Assembly (NCBI RefSeq): GCF_014193255.1
Contig: NZ_JACHZB010000007.1
Coordinates: 62,001 to 126,000, forward strand
DNA: 64,000 nt
Direction of reading: 5' to 3'
DNA from: Rhizobium sp. BK196
GTDB taxonomy: Bacteria; Pseudomonadota; Alphaproteobacteria; Rhizobiales; Rhizobiaceae
Part shown: positions 16,356 through 25,015 of the stretch, piece after piece
Layout of the letters: every line of letters begins with the position of its first letter
How positions within the stretch are numbered: position 1 is the first letter of the stretch
Position numbers and translations under genes: made by a program
Notes under the pieces: model-generated
Databases searched by the model: none
What the model saw: the letters and a program-made list of their open reading frames with translations, nothing else
Told to the model about the DNA's origin: nothing

Positions 16356-17321
16356 ATGACATCCAAGCTTGACCAACTCCGCGAGATCACAACCGTCGTC
16401 GCCGATACCGGTGACATTCAGGCTGTTGCTCGCCTGAAGCCGGTTGATTGCACGACCAACCCATCCATCGTTCTCAAGGCACTTGGCACCGAGATGTTTG
16501 CCGATGACATGAAGGAGGCGATCGCCTGGGGCAAGAAGCTCGGCGGTGACGCCGATGCAGCGGCCGCAGCCGTTGCCGATCGCCTTGCTATCTCCGTCGG
16601 TTCTGCCCTCGTAAAGCTCGTTCCCGGCCGCGTTTCGACCGAAGTCGATGCCGACCTCTCCTTCGATACCGAAGCTTCGCTCAAGAAGGCGCGCAGCATC
16701 ATCGCTGCCTACAAGGAGCGCGGCATCGAGAAGGATCGCATCCTCATCAAGCTCGCTTCCACCTGGGAAGGCATTCGCGCCGCCGAAATCCTTCAGAAGG
16801 AAGGCATCGACTGCAATCTGACCCTGCTTTTCTCCAAGGCCCAGGCCATTGCCTGCGCTGACGCCGGCGTGTTCCTGATCTCGCCCTTCGTCGGCCGCAT
16901 TCTCGACTGGTACAAGAAGTCGACCGGCAAGGATTTCACCGCCGAAGAAGATCCGGGCGTTCTGTCCGTTCGCGACATCTACAATTACTACAAGGCCAAC
17001 GACATCAAGACCGTCGTCATGGGCGCATCCTTCCGCAACACCGGCGAAATCGAAGCGCTGGCGGGTTGCGATCGTCTGACGATTGCTCCCAACCTGCTCG
17101 ACGAGCTGTCGAACGATCAGGGCAAGCTCGAGCGCAAGCTGTCGCCGGAAACGATCAAGCCGGCTGCGAAGGTCACGGTCGATGAGAAGACCTTCCGCTG
17201 GATGATGAACGAGGATGCCATGGCGACGGAAAAGCTCGCAGAAGGCATCCGTGCATTCGCAAAGGATCTCGGCACGCTGCGAAGCCAGGTCCGCAAGGAG
17301 CTGCAACTCGCTGCTGCGTAA
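16356..17321 (+). CDS. tal: Transaldolase
   Basis: A 321-residue class I transaldolase of the TalB type, moving a dihydroxyacetone unit between sedoheptulose 7-phosphate and glyceraldehyde 3-phosphate in the non-oxidative pentose phosphate pathway. The Schiff-base lysine is K132 in ILIKLASTWEGIRAAE, the same number as in E. coli TalB; D17 (VVADTGD) and N35 (DCTTNPS) are also in place. Full length for the family. ATG 16356 gives the family N-terminus MTSKLDQLRE; ribosome site AAGGA about 11 bases upstream. A strong terminator follows. It fits the pentose and polyol genes elsewhere in the window. Confidence 0.96.
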   Translation: MTSKLDQLREITTVVADTGDIQAVARLKPVDCTTNPSIVLKALGTEMFADDMKEAIAWGKKLGGDADAAAAAVADRLAISVGSALVKLVPGRVSTEVDADLSFDTEASLKKARSIIAAYKERGIEKDRILIKLASTWEGIRAAEILQKEGIDCNLTLLFSKAQAIACADAGVFLISPFVGRILDWYKKSTGKDFTAEEDPGVLSVRDIYNYYKANDIKTVVMGASFRNTGEIEALAGCDRLTIAPNLLDELSNDQGKLERKLSPETIKPAAKVTVDEKTFRWMMNEDAMATEKLAEGIRAFAKDLGTLRSQVRKELQLAAA

Positions 17322-17345
17322 GGCTGCGCAAGCCGCACTTTGACG

Positions 17346-17380
17346 AAAGGCGCAGCTGCCGCTGGCAGCCGCGCCTTTTT
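17346..17380 (+). terminator. Intrinsic terminator after tal
   Basis: AAAGGCGC (17346-17353) pairs with GCGCCTTT (17371-17378), and inner GCTGCC/GGCAGC (17355-17360/17364-17369) extends the stem past one A-C mismatch. A T-run ends at 17380. Confidence 0.85.
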
Positions 17381-17417
17381 CATGTTGATATCAAGGGCAT
17401 AGGGGCGGGGGATTGCA

Positions 17418-18086
17418 GTGGCTGACGAGGATGACGGAAATTCGCTGATCTCACTTGCCTGCAAACATGCGAGTTTCATCCTCTCGGTGCTCGGCGGTCT
17501 CATCGTCTTTCTGGCGCTGACCTCACGGGAGGTCAGCGCCAGCAACATCCTGTTCGGCTGGAATGCCTCGGCGACCTTCTTCATAGGGCTGAGCTGGCGC
17601 AAGATGCTTCGGGCGACCGTTGAAAGCATCAAAAAACGATCGGAAGATCTCGATTTTTCCGATATTTTCCTGCTCTTCCTATCGATTGCAGCGGCTCTTG
17701 CCAGCATTGCCGGCATCGGGATCGAGCTTCATTCGATCAAGGATGCACCGGCAGATGTCGCGCTGTGGCGGGCGGCTGCGGCGATCTTGACCATCATGAT
17801 CTCCTGGTTTTTCCTGCACACGCTTTTCACGATCCACTATGCCCATTATTTCTATGGCGGTCCGGACAAGTGCGAAGGGCTTAAATTCCCTGATGGAATC
17901 GAGGAGCCCGCTTATTGGGACTTCCTCTATTTCTCTTTCACAATCGGTGTCGCGGCGCAGACGGCCGATATCGCTGTCACTTCGACGACGATGCGCAAAT
18001 TCACCCTGCTGCACGCGCTGCTGTCGTTTCTTTTCAACACCACAATTCTCGCACTTGCGATCAATGTCGGGGCGAGCCTGCTTTAG
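17418..18086 (+). CDS. DUF1345-family membrane protein
   Basis: A 222-residue integral membrane protein matching the DUF1345 style, with about five hydrophobic helices (for example residues 17-38, 86-106, 120-140, 165-190, 198-220) and the conserved segment YWDFLYFSFTIGVAAQTAD. Function is unknown; the last segment resembles the pore-region sequence of two-pore-type potassium channels, but no selectivity filter is present. GTG start at 17418, with GGGGCGGGGG upstream. Single gene, downstream of the tal terminator. Confidence 0.7.
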   Translation: MADEDDGNSLISLACKHASFILSVLGGLIVFLALTSREVSASNILFGWNASATFFIGLSWRKMLRATVESIKKRSEDLDFSDIFLLFLSIAAALASIAGIGIELHSIKDAPADVALWRAAAAILTIMISWFFLHTLFTIHYAHYFYGGPDKCEGLKFPDGIEEPAYWDFLYFSFTIGVAAQTADIAVTSTTMRKFTLLHALLSFLFNTTILALAINVGASLL

Positions 18087-18452
18087 GGCCTTACTGCGGC
18101 TCCGAAGAGGGTCTGAACTTTGCAGAATAGCCAGAGCGAAGAACGACGCGGGCACTCGCCGAGCGTTGCGATTCCGCTAAAGATAATCAGCGGGAAGAGG
18201 TTTACAATCTGATGAGGAAGATCCTGTGCAACACTGGTGATTCCCGGATGTCGCTGACCTGTCTACGCAGCGCTGGAACTTCAGCTCGATCGTAAGGCGC
18301 ACGTAAATATCTTGGGGCTCTCTGTGCTTTACCCCGACGGCTGCGAGGAACCTGAAGATACTCAGGAAGCCAACGCCGCAAGGGCGGCGAGCGACCGACA
18401 CATCAACGGCAGGAATAGGCAGTTTTCCGCCTGCTCCTGAGAAGCGGAGGAT
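18087..18452. other. 366-bp region without a recognisable gene
   Basis: Both strands read in six frames give only Arg- and Cys-rich, non-protein-like frames with mixed third-position bases. No tRNA cloverleaf, strong hairpin or repeat was seen. It probably holds the promoter of the following DoxX gene. Confidence 0.5.
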
Positions 18453-18899
18453 ATGATGGAAAACGCTGCAAGCCAGCCCCGGTTGGCCGACCTCATTCTT
18501 CTTCTGGGTAGGCTTCTCCTATCCTTGATTTTTCTGCATGAAGGTTCATCGCTCATCGCAGATATCCCTGCGACGCTTGCGACCTTCGAAAAGCTTGGCC
18601 TGCCGGCGCTGGTGACGTTTGCCGTCATTGCTCTGCAGATTGGCGCCGGCCTTTCCGTAGCCGTTGGCCTTCTCTGCCGGCTCGGCGCAACGGCGCTAGG
18701 GCTGTTCTGCCTTGCGACGGCCTTTCTGTTCCATACCAATTTTGCAAGTCAGAACGAGTTGCTGCATTTCGAGAAAGATCTGGCAATCGCCGGCGGCATG
18801 TTCGTGCTTGCGGTGCGGGGAGCAGGATCAATCTCGGTCGACGGTCTTCTGAAGCGACAGGCAAAGGGACTGCATCCCTGGCTGATAGGCATGCTGTAG
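18453..18899 (+). CDS. DoxX-family membrane protein
   Basis: A 148-residue DoxX/SURF4-type protein with four hydrophobic helices: residues about 15-33 (LILLLGRLLLSLIFLHEGSS), 50-75, 78-97 and 110-130. The first helix with its LGRLLL...FLHEG motif is typical. Members are small inner-membrane subunits linked to redox or thiol stress, but the precise role is unknown. GCGGAGGAT precedes tandem ATG codons at 18453/18456. A second DoxX protein lies at 49761-50165; they are only distantly alike. Confidence 0.8.
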   Translation: MMENAASQPRLADLILLLGRLLLSLIFLHEGSSLIADIPATLATFEKLGLPALVTFAVIALQIGAGLSVAVGLLCRLGATALGLFCLATAFLFHTNFASQNELLHFEKDLAIAGGMFVLAVRGAGSISVDGLLKRQAKGLHPWLIGML

Positions 18900-18937
18900 A
18901 ACTGCCGCCGTTACGCGGCCTGAAATGGCCTCCGCGG

Positions 18938-19111
18938 CTAGAAGATTGCCTGCCCTGCCATCAAGGCCAATATCAGGAAGATCAGGAAGACGACGAGGAA
19001 TATGCCGAAGAGCACGCGCGCGATTGTCGCGGTCGCCGCCGAAATGCCGGAGAAGCCGAAAAAGCCGGCAACGATCGAAACTACGAGAAATATCAGAGCC
19101 CATTTTAACAT
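18938..19111 (-). CDS. DUF1328-family small membrane protein (57 aa)
   Basis: Minus-strand reading from ATG 19111 gives 57 residues beginning MLKWALIFLVVSIVAGFFGF, with a second helix of ILALMAGQ type ending at residue 57. This is the YtjA/DUF1328 family, two-helix inner-membrane proteins with the pattern WALIFLVV...GFSGISAATATIARVLF. A perfect GGAGGAAG lies 7 bases upstream. Function unknown; often stress-induced. It is too short for most ORF calls and convergent with the DoxX gene. Confidence 0.88.
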   Translation of the reverse strand: MLKWALIFLVVSIVAGFFGFSGISAATATIARVLFGIFLVVFLIFLILALMAGQAIF

Positions 19112-19267
19112 GGATATCTTCCTCCGTGATTGCCGCAGGCAAGACGCATCAACGCGGATTTTGTTCCAAATCGTTGAAAACGCCGTTCCTGAAGGTATCT
19201 CCGGCCTGCAGTGGTTTTCGAAGCTGCGTCTACCGTTTCGGGGAAAGCGTCGTTGGTTTCATCAGGC

Positions 19268-20374
19268 CTAGATTTTCAGGCTCGACAGCAGCGAGATAAG
19301 CTGGGATTGGCGTTGTGTGCCAGTCTTGGCAAGAACCTTCTTCACGTAGCCGCGCGTCGTCTCGTAGGTCAAACCGGATATTTCCGCGATCTGGCGTGGC
19401 GACGAACCATCCATCAGCAGGCGCGCTACCGTCGTTTCCTGAGGAGTGAGCGAAAAGAGCCGGCGCAGCAGATCGCGGCTCGGGGCCGTGCGTTCGGAGA
19501 GATCCGTGATGATGGCGACGGCGGCGGAGTGCGAGAAGAGTTCGGCCGGTACTCCGTTCAGGCGCTGGGCACGGATTATCAGGGGTCCTTTTCCGGGGCG
19601 GGAAAACAGAACCGGCGTGGAGACGGCAGGATTGGCGAAAGGCTCCTTTGAAAGAACTGCCTGCAGGTGGCGCCGCAGGAGCCCCGTCTCCTCCTGACTG
19701 AGCGCAACAAGTTCCTGATCGAGAAGCCGGATATCGCCATCGAGCAGCATCTCCGCCCGCTGGTTCAGCCGGGTGACGCGGCCAAGACGATCGAAGAAGA
19801 CCACGGCAGTGCCGGCGAGCTCGAATGCCTCGCTCATGCTGTCGATCTTGGCGACATGCAGGGCGCGAATGATCTCGGCTGCGGCGGTCAGTCTCGACTG
19901 CATCCTCACGAGCAGGCGCTCGTCATCGCGATCGAACGGCTGGTCTTGAATGCGGCGCTGCAGGTTGAGGCTCAGCATCGTATCACCGGAGGTGAAGCCC
20001 ACCATCGCGGAGTAACGGAAGCCGAAACGGGCCAGGAAGTCCGTATAGAAGATCTGGTGGTTGAATTCCTCCTCGCCGGCGATGTCGTGTTCGATGACGA
20101 TACCCTTGGTCATCGCAACCACAAGGCCGCGTTCGCGGAAGTCGCGCTTGTACCATTCTTCGTCGAAATAGACTTCGAAAGCCTCCAGTAAATTCGGCGT
20201 GCTCAGGAAGCCGGAGGGGAATTTCCCGCGCACCGGCATGATATGCGTGCCGGTGGAACCGGTGGCCCGGCTGATCTGCTCCAACGTGCGCTCCCAGCTA
20301 TCAGCGACAAGTGCGGATTCCAGTAAGCCATCCAGGGCTTTTTCGAGCTCGGAAATATCGATGCGCGTCGCCAT
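19268..20374 (-). CDS. LuxR-type helix-turn-helix regulator
   Basis: A 368-residue regulator. The C-terminal GerE/LuxR HTH (residues about 303-360, LFSLTPQETTVARLLMDGSS then ISGLTYETTRGYVKKVLAKTG) is clear. The N-terminal 290 residues contain no receiver or known autoinducer-binding domain; a PAS-like segment around residues 180-215 (AFELAGTAVVFFDRLGRVTRLN) is suggested. ATG 20374 chosen. It sits downstream of the aminobutyraldehyde dehydrogenase on the same strand but behind a terminator-like hairpin, so it probably has its own promoter in the AT-rich gap 20375-20500. Targets unknown. Confidence 0.8.
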   Translation of the reverse strand: MATRIDISELEKALDGLLESALVADSWERTLEQISRATGSTGTHIMPVRGKFPSGFLSTPNLLEAFEVYFDEEWYKRDFRERGLVVAMTKGIVIEHDIAGEEEFNHQIFYTDFLARFGFRYSAMVGFTSGDTMLSLNLQRRIQDQPFDRDDERLLVRMQSRLTAAAEIIRALHVAKIDSMSEAFELAGTAVVFFDRLGRVTRLNQRAEMLLDGDIRLLDQELVALSQEETGLLRRHLQAVLSKEPFANPAVSTPVLFSRPGKGPLIIRAQRLNGVPAELFSHSAAVAIITDLSERTAPSRDLLRRLFSLTPQETTVARLLMDGSSPRQIAEISGLTYETTRGYVKKVLAKTGTQRQSQLISLLSSLKI

Positions 20375-20500
20375 AAGTAATGCCGATTGATCTCTTTAAT
20401 CCGACGAGGAACCACAATTATCGCGAGCTGCCGAATGGGGTGAACGGCAATTCAACGTTCAAAAAAACAGTATTTTCAGTTGTATTATGACAAGGTGATA

Positions 20501-20527
20501 AAAGTCACTGATGGCGGCAGTGACTTT
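20501..20527 (-). terminator. Terminator of the putrescine-type operon
   Basis: AAAGTCACTG (20501-20510) and CAGTGACTTT (20518-20527) form a perfect 10-bp stem with a 7-base loop, 29 bp after the aldehyde dehydrogenase stop on the minus strand, ending in TTTTAT on that strand. Confidence 0.65.
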
Positions 20528-20555
20528 CACGAAAGATCAAGTCGGTATAGTTCAA

Positions 20556-21989
20556 CTATCCGTGATTGATCATCACATGTCGGACAGCGGTATAGTCTTC
20601 CAAGGCATAGTTTGACATGTCCTTACCGTAGCCGGATTGTTTCAGGCCGCCATGCGGCATCTCGTTGACCAGCATGAAATGCGTGTTGATCCAGGTGCAG
20701 CCGTACTGAAGGCGCGCGGCTGTCTTCATGCCGCGGCCGATATCCCTGGTCCATACAGAGGAGGCGAGGCCGTAATCGCTGTCATTCGCCCAGGTTACTG
20801 CATCCTCGACATCGGTAAAGCGGGTGACGGAGACGACGGGGCCGAAGACTTCGCGACGGACGATCTCGTCTTCCTGTGTGGCACCCGCGACGACGGTGGG
20901 CGCAAAGAAGAAACCCTTGTCGCCGGAGACCTTCCCGCCGGTGGTGATTTCCATGTGCTTATGTTCGGAGGCGCGAGTGACGAAGCTTTCGACTCTGTCG
21001 CGCTGCCGCCTGGAAATCAGGGGGCCGATCTCATTCTCAGTGTCGTCGGCATGGTTGAAACGGATACTGGAGACGGCGGAGGTCAGGTCGGCGACGAAAT
21101 TCTCGTAAATCTTGGCGTCGGCGTAGATGCGGCAGGCGGCGGTGCAGTCCTGACCGGCATTGTAGTAACCGAAGGTGCGGATACCGGCGACGACGGCATC
21201 GATATCGGCATCGTCGAACACGATGACAGGCGCCTTGCCGCCAAGCTCCAGATGGGTGCGCTTGACGGTCTTTGCAGCCGCCTGCAGCACTTTCTTGCCG
21301 GTCGCGATATCGCCTGTAATCGACACCATGTTGATTTTCGGATGATTGATTAGCGCATTGCCGACGCTTTCGCCACGGCCGAGGATGAGATTAACCACGC
21401 CCTCGGGAAGGATTTCGGAGAGGAGCTTTGCCATTTTCAGTGCCGTCAGCGGCGTCTGTTCCGATGGCTTGAAGACGACCGTATTGCCGCCTGCGATCGC
21501 GGGCGCCAGCTTCCAGGCCATCATCATCAAAGGGTAATTCCATGGCGCGATCGAGCCGACGATGCCGATCGGGTCACGGCGGATCATCGAAGTGTGGCCG
21601 GGGAGATATTCACCGGCGACAGGCCCGTGCAGATTGCGCACCGCGCCGGCAAAGAAGCGGTAGCAGTCGACGATAGCGGGGATTTCGTCGTTCAGCACGG
21701 CATTGATCGGCTTGCCGCAATTCAGCGCTTCGAGCGTGGCAAAACCCTGTGCGTCCCTTTCGATGGCATCGGCAATTTTCAGGAGATAGGCGGAGCGTTC
21801 GGATGGCGTCGTCTGCGCCCAGGCAACGAAAGCCTTTTCAGCAGCATCCACGGCGGCATCGATCTGACTGAGCGAAGCTTCGGGGAGGTTCAGCACCGTC
21901 TCGCCGGTCTTCGGGTTCAGGATGTGTTCTTCCGTTTCAGTGCCGGTCTCGAAGCGCGAGCCGATCAGCATTTGCGTGTCCATGGACAT
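20556..21989 (-). CDS. Aldehyde dehydrogenase, probable gamma-aminobutyraldehyde dehydrogenase
   Basis: A 477-residue NAD-dependent aldehyde dehydrogenase. Catalytic C282 is in NAGQDCTAACR, general base E248 in LELGGKAP, and the cofactor region is PWNYPLMMMAWK/FKPSEQTP. The sequence YNAGQDCTAACRIY and the gene context (last gene after a four-gene spermidine/putrescine-type importer, as in E. coli ydcSTUVW) point to oxidation of 4-aminobutyraldehyde to GABA in putrescine breakdown. Betaine aldehyde dehydrogenase is the main alternative. Tandem in-frame ATGs at 21989 and 21983 follow GAGGGAGA; 69 bp downstream of the permease gene. Confidence 0.85.
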   Translation of the reverse strand: MSMDTQMLIGSRFETGTETEEHILNPKTGETVLNLPEASLSQIDAAVDAAEKAFVAWAQTTPSERSAYLLKIADAIERDAQGFATLEALNCGKPINAVLNDEIPAIVDCYRFFAGAVRNLHGPVAGEYLPGHTSMIRRDPIGIVGSIAPWNYPLMMMAWKLAPAIAGGNTVVFKPSEQTPLTALKMAKLLSEILPEGVVNLILGRGESVGNALINHPKINMVSITGDIATGKKVLQAAAKTVKRTHLELGGKAPVIVFDDADIDAVVAGIRTFGYYNAGQDCTAACRIYADAKIYENFVADLTSAVSSIRFNHADDTENEIGPLISRRQRDRVESFVTRASEHKHMEITTGGKVSGDKGFFFAPTVVAGATQEDEIVRREVFGPVVSVTRFTDVEDAVTWANDSDYGLASSVWTRDIGRGMKTAARLQYGCTWINTHFMLVNEMPHGGLKQSGYGKDMSNYALEDYTAVRHVMINHG

Positions 21990-22058
21990 TCTCCCTCTGC
22001 GTTGGTGGAGCGGGATAGGGCAGGAAAGCGTTTGACGCTTTCCGTATCTTGCTCCGGG

Positions 22059-22874
22059 TTATTTACCGGCACCGGCGATCTGGTCGCCGTCGCGCGTGAG
22101 ATAATAGGCTGCCAGGATCGGCAGGAAGGTAACGAGCACGACCATCATGGCGACCACGTTGGTGACGGGGCGCTGGCGCGGGCGGATCAACTCTTCGAGC
22201 ATCCAGATCGGTAGGGTGGATTGCTGACCACCGGTGAAAGTGGTGACGATGACTTCGTCGAAGGACAGAGCGAAAGCCAGCATGCCCCCGGCCAGAAGCG
22301 CCGTGCCGATATTCGGCAGGATCACATGCCGGAAGGTCTGGAAGCCGTCGGCGCCGAGATCCATCGATGCTTCGATCAGCGAGCCTGACGTGCGGCGGAA
22401 ACGGGCGACGGCATTGTTGTAGACGACAACGACGCAGAAAGTGGCGTGACCGAGCACGATCGTCCAGACCGAGAAAGGAATATCGAACAGGCTGAAGGCG
22501 GAGCGGAGCGCAATGCCGGTGATGATGCCCGGCAGCGCGATCGGCAGGATGACGAGCAGAGAGATCGCTTCGCGGCCGAAGAACTTCGTCTGGCTGACGG
22601 CAGCGGCGCACAGCGTGCCGAGGATCAGTGCGACTGCCGTCGCAATGCAGGCGACCTGCAGGGAGAGGCCGAGTGCCGACCAGACGTCCGGGCGATTCCA
22701 GGCGATGCCGAACCATTGCAGCGTCAGGCCGGGCGGCGGCCACTGATAGCTCTTCTCCTCGGTTGTGAAGGCATAGACGAAGATCAACAGGATCGGCAAA
22801 TGCAGGAAGAGCAGGCCGCACGCGGCCGCGATCTTCAGAATAAGGGGCGATTTCTGTCCTCGATCAGAGCGCAT
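22059..22874 (-). CDS. Polyamine-type ABC transporter permease (PotC/YdcV-like)
   Basis: A 271-residue inner-membrane permease with about six helices and the EAA-type loop LIEASMDLGADGFQTFRHVILP. The pattern TLQWFGIAWNRPDVW after the first helix is typical of PotC/YdcV permeases. It overlaps the end of the partner permease gene by 11 bp, implying coupled translation. It forms the channel with the product of 22864-23826. Confidence 0.87.
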   Translation of the reverse strand: MRSDRGQKSPLILKIAAACGLLFLHLPILLIFVYAFTTEEKSYQWPPPGLTLQWFGIAWNRPDVWSALGLSLQVACIATAVALILGTLCAAAVSQTKFFGREAISLLVILPIALPGIITGIALRSAFSLFDIPFSVWTIVLGHATFCVVVVYNNAVARFRRTSGSLIEASMDLGADGFQTFRHVILPNIGTALLAGGMLAFALSFDEVIVTTFTGGQQSTLPIWMLEELIRPRQRPVTNVVAMMVVLVTFLPILAAYYLTRDGDQIAGAGK

Positions 22875-23826
22875 CGAAAGCCCCCATGCGTTTGGCGAGC
22901 CAGAGATAGATCGCCATGATGACGATCGGCACGACCGAGAATGCGGCGGCGAGCGGCACGTTGCCGGCCGTTCCCTGCTGGGTATAGACCGCCTGGCCGA
23001 TGAAAAGGCGGGATGAGCCGATGATCTGGGGGATGATGTAGTCGCCCAAGGTCAGCGAGAAAGTGAAGATCGAGCCGGCGACGATGCCTGGCAGCGCCAG
23101 CGGGAAAAGCACGGTGCGGAATGTCTGGTGCGGCGTGGCACCAAGATCGGCTGAGGCCTCGATCAGGTTGCCGGGCACGCGTTCGAGTGCTGCCTGTGTC
23201 GGCAGTATCATATAGGGCAACCAAATATAGACGAAGACGATGAAGGTGCCGAGATAGCTGACGGAGAGCGAATTGCCGCCGACCACGGGCAAAGCGAGGA
23301 CGGTGTCGAGAAGCCAGGAAAGATAGAGCTTGTCGAAGAACCAGGTGAGGATGCCTTCCTTGGCGAGGATCAGCTTCCAGGCATAGATCTTGACGAGATA
23401 GCTCGACCAGAGTGGCAGCATGACGCCAAGGTAAAACAGGGCTTTCCATTTTCCTCGCGCATAGCGGGCGGCGTAATAGGCGATCGGGAAGGCGACGATG
23501 GCGGAGGCGACCGTCACCAGCGCTGCCATCAGGATGGTTCTGACGATGATGTCGAAATTGCCGGGGTTCAAAAGCTGCGCATAGGTATCGAGGGTGAAGT
23601 CGTAATTCACCATTCCCGAGAAATCGTCGATCGAGAAAAAGCTTTGCAGCAAGAGTGCGATCAGCGAGCCGACATAAATGATGCCGAGCCAGAGCAGCGG
23701 CGGTGTCAGCATCAGCAACAAGAGCAGTTTCGGGTGGCGCCAGAACCTGTCCGACAGGCGGCCGAAGAAACCGCCGCGCTGCGGCAGGATCGAGGCTTCC
23801 GGCTTGGTGATCGCCAGCGTTGTCAT
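22864..23826 (-). CDS. Polyamine-type ABC transporter permease (PotB/YdcU-like)
   Basis: A 320-residue permease with a cytosolic N-terminus of about 35 residues, six hydrophobic helices and the EAA loop LIEASADLGATPHQTFRTVLFP. The long periplasmic first loop and segment TYAQLLNPGNFDIIVRTILMA are typical of PotB/YdcU. It starts at ATG 23826, overlapping the ATPase stop by 4 bp (ATGA arrangement). Confidence 0.87.
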   Translation of the reverse strand: MTTLAITKPEASILPQRGGFFGRLSDRFWRHPKLLLLLMLTPPLLWLGIIYVGSLIALLLQSFFSIDDFSGMVNYDFTLDTYAQLLNPGNFDIIVRTILMAALVTVASAIVAFPIAYYAARYARGKWKALFYLGVMLPLWSSYLVKIYAWKLILAKEGILTWFFDKLYLSWLLDTVLALPVVGGNSLSVSYLGTFIVFVYIWLPYMILPTQAALERVPGNLIEASADLGATPHQTFRTVLFPLALPGIVAGSIFTFSLTLGDYIIPQIIGSSRLFIGQAVYTQQGTAGNVPLAAAFSVVPIVIMAIYLWLAKRMGAFDAL

Positions 23827-24809
23827 GCCGCATCATCCATGTAGTGCACGTCACGCTGCTGCCAGGCGAGGCGGATGGCGGTGCCAATATCGGGTATATC
23901 GCTGCCGGCTGGCAGCATGACATGCAGGCGCGATCCAGTGATGTCTACGGTGAGGCGGGTTGCGGCGCCCAGGAAGCTCGCACTTTCGACCTTCGCTTCA
24001 ATGCCCTCGCCTGAAAGGCGGATTGCCTCGGGGCGCAGGCTCGCCCAGCGCTTTTCGCCGCCGAGGGCCGTCATCACGTCAGGAGAAATGACATTGGACG
24101 AGCCGACGAAATCGGCGACGAAGCGGGTCTTCGGACGGCGATATATATCCTGCGGCGTACCCTGCTGAACGATGCCGCCATTGTTGAAGACCGCGACGCG
24201 GTCGGCCATGGAGAGGGCCTCCCCCTGATCGTGGGTGACGAAGATGAAGGTGATGCCTAGGGCGCGCTGCAGGCTCTTCAGCTCTTCCTGCATCTGCTCG
24301 CGCAGCTTCAGGTCCAGAGCGCCGAGCGGTTCGTCGAGCAGGAGCACTCGGGGCTTGTTGACGAGGGCACGGGCGAGCGCCACGCGCTGCCGCTGGCCGC
24401 CGGAAAGCTGGCCTGGACGGCGGCTGCCGTAACCGGGTAGCTTCACCAGTTCCAGCGCCTTTTCTGCCTCTTTGATCCGCTCCGCCTTGCCCATACCCTT
24501 GACCATCAGCCCGTAGGCGACGTTGTCGAGGATATCGAGATGCGGGAAAAGCGCGTAATCCTGAAAGACGGTGTTGACGTTGCGGCGATAGGGCGGGACG
24601 CCTTCGGCGGTTTCGCCGAAGATTTCGATATGTCCCGATGTCGGCTGTTCGAAGCCTGCAATCAGCCGCAGGCTGGTGGTCTTGCCGGAGCCGGATGGGC
24701 CGAGCATGGCGAAGAATTCGCCCGGCGCGATTTCGAGATCGACGCCATCGACGGCTCGCACGGCGCCGAAATAGCGAGAGACCTTTAGGAAACGGACGGC
24801 TGACGTCAT
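23823..24809 (-). CDS. Polyamine-type ABC transporter ATP-binding protein (PotA/YdcT-like)
   Basis: A 328-residue ATPase. Walker A is GPSGSGKTTS (residues about 39-48), the Q-loop NTVFQDYALFPHLD, signature LSGGQRQRVALARAL, Walker B RVLLLDEPLGALD, switch THDQGEAL, and a C-terminal TOBE domain (residues about 260-325). PotA group by sequence and by neighbours. I chose ATG 24809 (MTSAVRFLKVSRYFG); the frame can be extended 14 codons to 24851 without support. A hairpin-rich 206-bp gap separates it from the binding-protein gene upstream. Confidence 0.88.
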   Translation of the reverse strand: MTSAVRFLKVSRYFGAVRAVDGVDLEIAPGEFFAMLGPSGSGKTTSLRLIAGFEQPTSGHIEIFGETAEGVPPYRRNVNTVFQDYALFPHLDILDNVAYGLMVKGMGKAERIKEAEKALELVKLPGYGSRRPGQLSGGQRQRVALARALVNKPRVLLLDEPLGALDLKLREQMQEELKSLQRALGITFIFVTHDQGEALSMADRVAVFNNGGIVQQGTPQDIYRRPKTRFVADFVGSSNVISPDVMTALGGEKRWASLRPEAIRLSGEGIEAKVESASFLGAATRLTVDITGSRLHVMLPAGSDIPDIGTAIRLAWQQRDVHYMDDAA

Positions 24810-24864
24810 AGGGGCTCCGGAGCTGTATCTGAGAGAGGCTTTGATCTTCAAAAAGACCCTGCCC

Positions 24865-24978
24865 TAAACCCCTCCCCACACGGGGAGGGGTTTAATCTGC
24901 CGCGCCCACGCTCAAACCTTTCGGCGTTTCGGCAGGAATTTGGCGGCACCACTCTGGCCCCTCTTGGTGAGGAGGGGC
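24865..24978. repeat. RIME-like palindromic intergenic repeat
   Basis: A perfect stem of 13 bp (TAAACCCCTCCCC 24865-24877, GGGGAGGGGTTTA 24882-24894, loop ACAC) is followed about 65 bp later by a second palindrome, GCCCCTC (24957-24963) with GAGGGGC (24972-24978). Two GC-rich palindromes within about 115 bp fit the description of Rhizobium intergenic mosaic elements (RIME), an inference from architecture. It lies inside the operon between the binding-protein and ATPase genes, where it can also act as an attenuator or mRNA 3'-end protector. Confidence 0.6.
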
Positions 24979-25015
24979 TGAGGGAGGGAATTTGCTTACG
25001 CGAACCGGCCTGGCG

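Noticed and set aside
18087..18452. tRNA or small RNA gene in the gene-free stretch
   Set aside because: No cloverleaf, no strong stem with terminator; nothing to support a call.
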